From a virus, in the IMG/VR virus record IMGVR_UViG_3300018423_000019, positions 1 through 41,689 of that record: a stretch of 41,689 nucleotides of DNA; one strand, given 5' to 3'. This document shows positions 26,916 through 35,700 of this stretch, piece by piece. A program made the position numbers and the translations under genes. The notes beneath the pieces are model-generated. The model did no database searches. It was not told the origin of the DNA and was given only the letters and a program-made list of their open reading frames with translations. The stretch's first letter is position 1. Each line of letters begins with the position of its first letter.

Positions 26916-26937
26916 GATCCTAAAGCCGTTAACTATC

Positions 26938-26946
26938 GATAAATAT
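26938..26946 (+). promoter_or_regulatory. T4-type late promoter (GATAAATAT)
   Basis: It lies 22 nt after the methyltransferase stop and 16 nt before ATG 26963, with AGAGGA between. It marks the return from the glycan cassette, which has no clear late promoter of its own, to virion genes. Confidence 0.75.
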
Positions 26947-26962
26947 ACTAAAGAGGATAATA

Positions 26963-28657
26963 ATGTTTGATATCACCAAGTATTTTAGACGCGGTCAAAA
27001 CCAGACTATTGAATTTAGAAACGGCACAAATCTAAGTTATGCTGGCCCTACTTTTACACTTGTAGAAGCAGGTACAGAACTAGATCGCTGGTATGTGGGT
27101 TCATATTTTGGTGTTGAATATACCATTGCGTGTGATGTAAACAGTGAAAGAAAAGAAATTATTAAGTGTTTGTGTACTGCTACAACTAGTAAAGCAAACA
27201 TTGTAGTGTATGGTCGTTCAAACTTAGGTGACGACCTAATGCAGTTAGAAGTTGAAGTCACTGATGCATATTTTAAACTAGTTGCATATCCGAGGGTACA
27301 AGATGATTCGACTGCTATTCAAGGTGCAAAAATCATTTATAGTGCAAACTACTATGCAACACTAAACGAACCAACACCGACATTGCTTGGTACAGCGGCA
27401 AGTGTTTACGCACCAACTTATACACTTTCTCCGAGCACAACATCAATTGGAGAAGTTGGCGAAGAAGTTTCGATTAGACTTATTACAACAAACGTACTTG
27501 CAGGATCTATTGTTCCTTATACTATTACTGGAGTACAAAGTGCTGACATTGGCGGTGCAAACTTGACAGGTAACTTTGTTGTCGGTGATGACGATGAGAT
27601 AACATTCCCAATTACAGCAGATAACACAACAGAAGGTGTAGAAACTCTTGTGTTAACATTGGATAATAATGAAGCAAGTACATCAATTCAAATTGCAGAC
27701 AGTTCAACAACACCTGCAATTAACCTTACACTTACAACTGATAAAACAAGTGTTAACGAAGGTGGCACATTTACAATTACATTAACAACAGGAAATATTG
27801 ACGCTGGTACAGAAATTGATTACGAAATTACAGGAGTTACTTCAGAAGATATCAATGGTGTAGCACTTACAGGAGTATTTACTGTTGGTCAAGATGAAGT
27901 TAGAACCTTTATTGTATCAGAAGATGTTACTACTGAAGGAACAGAACAATTCCAAATTAGTTTATCACAATATCCGCAAGTAACTGCTACAGTTACTATT
28001 GGTGACACAAGTCTTTCACCAATTGTTCCAAGTTATTCAATATCAACTAGTGCAAGTCCAGCCAATGAAGGCGATACTATTACACTTACACTTGTAACTT
28101 CTAATGTTACGATTGGTAGTGTTCTACCTTGGACTATTACAGGAATTGAAAGTGCTGACATTGGCGGAGCAAGTTTAACAGGAGCATTTGTTGTTGGTTC
28201 AGATGAAACATTAAACGTAGCAATTACAGCAGACGATACAACTGAAGGATCGGAAACAATGACTATTGCACTAGACAACGGCGAAGCAAGTTTAAGTATT
28301 CCGATTAATGATACAAGTACAACACCAGGTGCTGGATATACATTATCAGTATCAAACACATACTCAAGTGCATATACAATAGTTGGTACAGATGAAAACG
28401 GGCAAGTAACAGGTTCTAATCCGACAGTTACGTGTTCAGTGGGCGATACATTAACATTTAATGTTGCATCACCAGGGCATCCGTTCTATATTAAAACTGT
28501 TAACAGCACAGGTACTAGTAATCAAGTTACAACCCCTACAGCATCAAACCAAGGTGCACAAAATGGTACAGTTGAGTGGACTCCTGCTGTTGCAGGACAG
28601 TATCATTATAACTGTCAATTCCATAGCGTAATGCACGGACTAATTGTGGTGAATTAA
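26963..28657 (+). CDS. Virion protein with Calx-beta-like repeats and a C-terminal cupredoxin domain (564 aa)
   Basis: Residues 1-150 form a beta-rich attachment-type domain. Three Calx-beta-like repeats follow at about 151-253, 254-355 and 356-455, with S(I/V)(N/G)E(G/V)...(V/I)(S/T)(I/L)(R/T)L, a TTEG(V/T/S)E turn and a closing strand. Residues about 456-564 resemble a cupredoxin: T-L-T-F-N-V, GHPFYIKT with His506, and GQYHYNCQFHSVMHGLIVV with Cys551, His554 and Met557. C-x2-H-x2-M is the spacing of amicyanin, and an upstream His completes the four ligands of a type-1 copper site. Copper binding is inferred. The location under a late promoter beside fibre genes suggests a structural, surface-exposed role. 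Confidence 0.75.
   Translation: MFDITKYFRRGQNQTIEFRNGTNLSYAGPTFTLVEAGTELDRWYVGSYFGVEYTIACDVNSERKEIIKCLCTATTSKANIVVYGRSNLGDDLMQLEVEVTDAYFKLVAYPRVQDDSTAIQGAKIIYSANYYATLNEPTPTLLGTAASVYAPTYTLSPSTTSIGEVGEEVSIRLITTNVLAGSIVPYTITGVQSADIGGANLTGNFVVGDDDEITFPITADNTTEGVETLVLTLDNNEASTSIQIADSSTTPAINLTLTTDKTSVNEGGTFTITLTTGNIDAGTEIDYEITGVTSEDINGVALTGVFTVGQDEVRTFIVSEDVTTEGTEQFQISLSQYPQVTATVTIGDTSLSPIVPSYSISTSASPANEGDTITLTLVTSNVTIGSVLPWTITGIESADIGGASLTGAFVVGSDETLNVAITADDTTEGSETMTIALDNGEASLSIPINDTSTTPGAGYTLSVSNTYSSAYTIVGTDENGQVTGSNPTVTCSVGDTLTFNVASPGHPFYIKTVNSTGTSNQVTTPTASNQGAQNGTVEWTPAVAGQYHYNCQFHSVMHGLIVVN
27415..28327 (+). repeat. Three Calx-beta-like repeats (coding)
   Basis: The in-frame units are about 102 residues each. 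Units 1 and 3 are close even in DNA (AGTGCTGACATTGGCGG occurs at about 27539 and 28150), while unit 2 is more diverged, so 1 and 3 look more recently related. Each unit has an SxxExG start, an (S/E)DI-x-G-x-x-LTG-x-F-V-G core and TTEG near the end. Confidence 0.65.
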
Positions 28658-28662
28658 ATGCA

Positions 28663-28671
28663 GATAAATAC
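28663..28671 (+). promoter_or_regulatory. T4-type late promoter (GATAAATAC)
   Basis: It lies 5 nt after the stop of the cupredoxin-bearing gene and 15 nt before ATG 28687, the shortest gap of the set. The AAAGGAGA Shine-Dalgarno begins 2 nt after the promoter, so the transcript would carry almost no leader. Confidence 0.75.
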
Positions 28672-28686
28672 TAAAGGAGAACCAAA

Positions 28687-29718
28687 ATGACCGTAGTAAA
28701 ATCAGCATTTGAAGCACAGTATGGATTTAAATCACCGGGGTTTAGCGTTGATGACGAAGGTAACGTAACCCTACGAAGTGTAACTTATACTGTTACAGAA
28801 GAAGAAGTCGATCTTGCTGGTGACTTTTTAGTAAGACAGGCAGGAAACGCTTTTACTATTGACGGATATTTTCAAGAAGGTTCTGATACAGAATTACAGC
28901 CTAATCCTACAATTGAACTAACACGTGGTAGTACGTATGTTTTTAACTTACAACTACGTGAGGTTAACGAAGCAGGACAAACATTAGGTAGTTTTAGTTT
29001 TAATATTTTTACATTTTCCGACGGTATTTGGACTTTATATAATCAAGGAGTTAAGCACACCACTGTAGACGGGTTAACTGTTAAAGAAGGTAGTGAAGCA
29101 CAAGGACAGTTTGAAGGCAAAGTAACTTTTGAAGTGCCAGACAATGCTCCGGCCGCACTAGCGTTTGGTAATAGTGATCAAACCCCACTATCATTAATGA
29201 ATGCTAGTGATCCTACTGTTACTGGTATTGGTACTTTTAGTAGAATTACGTCAGTTGGTAATGTTACAGCGGTAGGTGAAAATGCTATTGTAACACTAAG
29301 TCCAACTGGTAGTTCAGGTACAGTAAATATCCAACCAGACAACGGCGGTACATTAAGTAATTTAGATGTAGAAGCAAATATTTTGACTGCGGCAGATGCT
29401 GTAACACTAAGTCCAGCAAACGCGGCAGTAACTTTAGCACCATCAGGAAGTGGTGGTATAGTTGTAATTAATCCAGGCACAACTGGCTTAATAGACAACG
29501 TTGATATAGGTACAATTACACCGGGAATTGTTTCCACAGACGACTTACGATCTAGTGGCGGAACAATAAATAACACAGTAATTGGAAATACTAAACCAGC
29601 AGATGCAACATTCAGTACTGGTACTGTTGTTGCTTCTCCAGCAAGTACGTATAACATTACAAACAAGAAGTATGTTGATAATAGAGCAGTTGCGATGGCT
29701 GTAGCATTTGGAGTTTAA
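28687..29718 (+). CDS. Fibre-like virion protein with cupredoxin-like N-terminal half (343 aa)
   Basis: Residues about 70-170 have the strand plan of phage cupredoxin-like domains (PTIELTRGSTYVFNL, GSFSFNIFTFSDG, GVKHTT, GKVTFEVPDNAPAALAFGN), but the expected Cys-x2-His-x-Met loop is absent, so it should not bind copper. The second half is built of short repeats (TLSPTGSSGTVNI, TLAPSGSGGIVVI) and ends NITNKKYVDNRAVAMAVAFGV, the same NKKYVDN motif as the 251-1219 product. It follows a late promoter and ends 6 nt before the 2554-residue gene. Probably a fibre or fibre-adaptor protein. Confidence 0.7.
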   Translation: MTVVKSAFEAQYGFKSPGFSVDDEGNVTLRSVTYTVTEEEVDLAGDFLVRQAGNAFTIDGYFQEGSDTELQPNPTIELTRGSTYVFNLQLREVNEAGQTLGSFSFNIFTFSDGIWTLYNQGVKHTTVDGLTVKEGSEAQGQFEGKVTFEVPDNAPAALAFGNSDQTPLSLMNASDPTVTGIGTFSRITSVGNVTAVGENAIVTLSPTGSSGTVNIQPDNGGTLSNLDVEANILTAADAVTLSPANAAVTLAPSGSGGIVVINPGTTGLIDNVDIGTITPGIVSTDDLRSSGGTINNTVIGNTKPADATFSTGTVVASPASTYNITNKKYVDNRAVAMAVAFGV

Positions 29719-29724
29719 TATTAG

Positions 29725-32700
29725 ATGGCTAAACAAAAGGTAGAACAGTATATATTTCAAAACGGTATTCCAATTACAGGAAATCGTTTTCCATCATCAT
29801 ACGATCTAATTAAAAACAATGTTGAATTTATTACTGATGAAATAAATGCTTGGATTGATTCTAAGATTGCAAACGCACAATCATATACACCAACAGGTGC
29901 TGTATATAATCCAGGTACAGGGGTAATGACATTAACCATTGGTAGCCACTTATTTGAAGTAGGCGACTATGTAAGATTTTTAGAAAATGCTCTAACATTT
30001 ACTTGTGGGTATGATAACCATGCAACACCTCACTCTTACCCAAGATCATCAGGTGTTCCTAATACAGAAGGTACTGATCCTTATTTTTCAACACCTGCAA
30101 AAATTACAGCAATAACAACAACTACAATTACAATGAATGTTGGTATTAGTTCCAATACTAGCGAACACACGTTTGTAAGTGCATTAGCAAATGGTGTTAT
30201 TGATAACTTTGTAGGTTACACAAACGATTCAAAAGAAAAATGTGAACGTGATGCAAGATACAATCTTCAAGGTACTGACGGCGAAGGTGGTATGCTTTAT
30301 GACTTGCGGTATGGTGGTAATTCACAAACACGTTACATGGCCAGTAAGTATTGGATTAATAGTACTCCGCAGATTGACGGAGATAGAACTGTTGAAATTA
30401 GTGCTAAAGAATTTATGGCACGACTTATTAACAATTATCTATTACCCCAGTCAGCATATCCAACTTTACAAAGTCCTGTTGTTACAACACAATATTACAA
30501 TGCGGCTAATACATACGAAACTGGAACTGAAAATAGAATAAATGACTTGACGTTTATTATTACAGACGTTATCGAAAACGGTCTTGATAATGTTCCTGCA
30601 CTTGATAGAGCAAAAATTTCTCAAGTTAGAATGCAAACACGTATTCCGACTAACGACTTATTATTAATTACAGATACAACTAATAATGAAGTGTTGTTTA
30701 ACTTTAGTGATCCAACATTAGGTGGTAGTGTAAGTTATCAGGTTGACGATGCTGAATTGTTAACTAAAGGTGTTGAAGATGACTTTCCTAAGTTCTTAGA
30801 AAGAACAGGTACAATTACAACAGTTTATCTAACTAAAGATACTGACAATAGAGTTTATTCACCAAACGCAGTTGCACTACTTGAAGCAAACTTAGAATTT
30901 ATTAAGAAAGAAACTGTTGCTTGGATTGCCAACCATGTAGGACTAGCAGAAGAAGGAAGTATGTGGTATGGATACACATACAATACTGCCAAGTGTGAAA
31001 GAGATATGGGCCTTAATGTTGAAGGCATTACACACGATATTAAATACGGTGGTAACGAAAAATCAAGATATAATGCTAGTAAGTATTGGGTGCAAACAAC
31101 ACCACAGATTGACGGTGATAGAACTCCGGAAATTGCGGCCAAAAACTTTGCAAGAGATTTAATTAACAATTATATCTTTAAAGGTATTGCATACGAAACA
31201 CAGCAAAACAACGGAGTTGCACAAAACACTATTTTACCTATTTCTGAACTAGGTGTTGGAACTAGAGTTACTGAACTGTTCGGTATTATTACAGATGTTA
31301 TTGAAAATGGGTTAACAGCATTACCAGTAGAAACTAAAACACCTTTATATTCTGACACTGATGATTTACAAATCTTCATTGATCAAGGTGAAATGCGTAT
31401 TAGACCATACGACTTTGGTACTGATGCTATTGAACGTATGCGTGTGTCAAACTCAGTATCTATGCTTGACGCTGACTTTGAGTACGGACTACAGCCTACG
31501 AAATGGCAAGCGATTGCTATGCAAAGAGGTTATCCATCAATTTATGAAATTCCAGGTACAGATAAAGAAGTATTATCTGTTACAACTGATGCATCATCTG
31601 GCACAGGCGGCGTTGGTCAAAGTTTAATTACTGTAACAACGGTTGGTGCCCACGGTATTGATGCAGGTACACCTATTACAATTAAGGCTTTAGAAAATTC
31701 AGTGGCAGGCGCTTCACGTGCTGAAGGTTCATTTATTGTTTCCACTACACCAACAAACAGCACATTTACATATTTTGCTAAATCAAAAGTTGGTGCAACA
31801 AATGGTGAAACACTTTCAACTTATTATACACAATTAAGAGAAGCAGGATTTTATACAGGTGCGGCAATTGGTGCTCCGATCTTTAGCATTCTATCACAGG
31901 GTAGTGCAGGTACATTTACCAACCCATTAACAGCACCAGCCGGTGGTGCGATTATTACATTTGACGGTGCAATACCAGAAGTTGGCGCTCCGGTTATTAA
32001 TGAAACAGGATTAATTTCAGGCATTAACACATTTAGCGCCGCAGACCCACTACGTCCAGCAGGCACATATGGTCCTATTACTGGTACTACAGATAGCATT
32101 GTGCAAGATGTTGAAGTTGGTACATTTAGCATTACAGTTGATGGCACAGGTAATGTTATTGAATCAAGTGTTATTACAGGTGGTAGACGTAACCAAGTAG
32201 GTGATACTATTACTATTGATGACGCTGATCTAGGTAACGGCGGAGCGGCAAACCTAACATTCTTAGTTGCTCAAGTTGTTAACGGTGATGGCGTAGGTGA
32301 CGGTGCTCAGGTAACATCAGTAGAAGGTACAGGTGGTACTATTACTACACTAACTGTTGTTGGCGATTATAATGCAGGAGTTAACACCATTGAAGTTGCT
32401 GATCCGTCGGGTATTAACCAAGGGCAGGCAATTGATAGAGGTGACGGTGTAGCAATTCACGTTACCACTGTTACAGGAAATGATGTTGCATTTGACGGTA
32501 ACACAACAGATGCTATTGTTGGTAACCAAACAACTTATACAAACATAGCAGGTACAAATTATCAATCACAAGGTTTCGGAGCGGCATTTGATGTTGATAG
32601 AGCCGCCGGTGTATATACTGTTACACTAAACACAGCAGGTCAAGATTTTACAGTAGGAGACGTTCTACAAATTTTAGGTGACTCGGTTGGCGGTATTGCA

Positions 32701-35700
32701 GGCATTAACGATGTCAATATTACAGTTGATACTGTTGGTGCAAGTGGAGAGATTTTAACATTTACTGCAACAGGTTCAGCATTTGATGGTAATGCTACAT
32801 TTGAAAACCAGTCAGGTACAAACTTAAACGGTCAAGGTGCTGGAGCAATTTTTGATGTTACTGCTGACTCTGGTACGTATAGTGCTGTACTAGCAAATCC
32901 AACATACACTTCAGTTGCTTCAGGTATTACACAGGGTGGTGCAGGTAGTGGTGCAGTTTGGGACGTTACACTTTCAACAAACAATTATACTGTTACACAA
33001 TCAGTAAGTTCGGCATCAACAGGATATGTTGTTGGTGACGTTATTAGAATTTCAGGTACAACGTTTGGAGGCACTAGTCCAAACAATGACTTAGACATTG
33101 AAGTTACATCAGTTGGTGCAGTTAACGGAGATATTACAGGATTTAATTCAACAGGTAATGGGCCTGATGCACAAGCAAACTACGCGGCACCAAACTATAC
33201 AACAAGTTCAATTGGTACTGGCGCAGAAATCAACGTTTCGTTTATAGGTTCAACTTATAGTGCAAGTGTTGTTGACGGCGGTTCGGGATATTCACAAGGC
33301 GATACACTAGTTGTAGATGGTGCTGACCTAGGCGGTGTAACATCAACAAACGATTGTACAGTAACTATTGATCAAGTTGATGGTAGCGGAATTATTATTG
33401 CTGTTTCGGCTAGTGGTACTGCGGTTAACTCAGCAAGTTATTCAGACATTGTTTCTGGTGTTAACGTAACAGGTGCTGGCGCGGCATTTGATATTGTTCA
33501 GAACTTTAACCAAACATATACAGTTACAGTTTCATCAGGACAAGGTGGTACAGACTATGCCGCTGGTAATACAATCTTAATTACTGGTGATAATGTTGGT
33601 GGACAAACACCGGCTAACGATATTACTATTACTGTTACAACTGCTGATAGTGCTGGTACAATTACAGCAATTTCACATACAGGTACAGCAGGAACAGTAA
33701 CACAAAATTACGCAGTAGGTGATAGATTACAAATTTTAGGTACTACATTATTTGGTGTAGACGGTACCAACGATGCTGAAATTGAAGTTACAGCAGTTAC
33801 CTCAGGTGAAATTAATACATTTACTATCAGTGGTACTGCGGCTGATCAAAGTGAATCGTATATTCAAGTACCTTACACATATAACGGTGCAAGTGGTACA
33901 ACTGCTGAATTTTCAGTAACACGTTTAGGAACAGTTTATAGTGTTCAAATTACTGCCGGCGGAGCAGGTTATCTTGCAACAGAAACATTCACAGTAGCAG
34001 GTACCGACTTAGGCGGAGCAAGTCCAGCAAACGATGCAACTATCACAGTACAAACAATCGGCGCAGGAGGTGATATTTTAACTGCATCAATTAGTGGTAC
34101 AGCATCAAACAGCAAACTTATTGAAGATGTATCACAAGCAGATGGAGAAGTTATTGCACTTCAAGGTAGTTTAGCAACATTTGATATTACTATTACTAAT
34201 GGTACGTATAGTGCTGTTGTTAATGCACCAGGACAAGATTACTCTGCAAACCAAAGTATTTTATTCTTAGGTAACACACTAAGTGGTGCAAGTCCTACTA
34301 ACGATTTAACTATTACAATTAGTAGTGTTGATGGTGCAGGCGGTATTACAGGAATTACAGTAGCAGGTAGTGGTGCTACAGGAACAGCAAGTTACACACA
34401 ACTTGGTGCACAAAACTTACCTAACTTTGGTGCAAATGCAACATTTAGTATTTTAAGAAACAACGGAGTATATGCTTCACCTACAATTGAAATCGACGGT
34501 GAGAGTTATGTTGTTGGCAACAAGATTCAAGTTTTAGGTTCACTACTAGGTGGTGTTGATGGCACTAACGATGCTGTTATTTCAATTACTGAAGTAGCAA
34601 CCGACGGTAGTATTGTTAATACTACAATTTCAGGTACAGCAATTCAAGGTACAACTGTACAAACTTATTCAACTATTACTGTTTCAGAATTACACACAGC
34701 AAATATTGTAGCAAACACAACTATTGCGTTCGCGGCATTGGCTACTGTTGAAGTAACATTTAATACTGCACACGGTCTTGTTCCAGGTGATGCGTTTATT
34801 ACTACAGTTGGTAGTGATGATGGAGTTAACAACCACACATTACTTGAAGGTCCATTCTTTGCACAGCAGGTTCCAACATCTCTCACATTAAGATATCAGT
34901 GTAGAGCACCAGGTGCAATTGGTGATGTTAATAACATTACTGCAACATTGTATCCAAGACCAGATTCGTTCTTTATTCATAGACCATATGACGGCGGTGT
35001 TATGCTAGGAACAGGTGGACCACAACACGGTGCACAAGCAATACGTCAAAGTAAAAAGTATATTAGATACCAATCAGGTAAAGGTATTATGTATACAACT
35101 GGTGCTTTGTTTGCACCATCATACGACTTATTAGAAGTTCATGCAGACGGTACATCAGCAGGTTCATTTATTACAGTAACCACAGATGATGTAGACCATG
35201 GTCTACAAATTGGTGGTAAGATTAAATTAATTGGTATTGAAACAAACGGTTACAACGGTGAATACGAAGTAGCAAGTATTGTAAGTGAACGAGTGTTTAG
35301 AGTTATTGCAACAACACTACTTGGTGGTGTCAATCCAGTACTAAGTGCAAGATCACAAGTATCACTACTTAACTGGCACGGTGCAACTGTACGTTCAGGT
35401 ACATTTGATGATCAAAACGGTATCTTCCAAGAATATGACGGTGTTAACTTTAATGCTGTACAAAGAACTGCTACACTACAATTAGCAGGTACTGTGTCAC
35501 TTGGTGTTGATAGCAACTTAGTCACAGGTACAGGTACTAGATTTAGAGATCAATTAAAAGCAGGTGATGTAATTGTTATTAAAGGTATGACACACGTTGT
35601 TTCGGGCGTAACAAATCAAACTACAATGACAGTTACTCCAGACTTCCGCGGTGTTACTCCTGCTAGTGGTGCAAAATTGTGTAAGGTTGAAGACAAGAAA

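Noticed and set aside
32560-34650. CRISPR-like periodic repeat
   Set aside because: The repeats are diverged, in frame, 87-90 codons long and encode a beta module; there are no short identical repeats with spacers.
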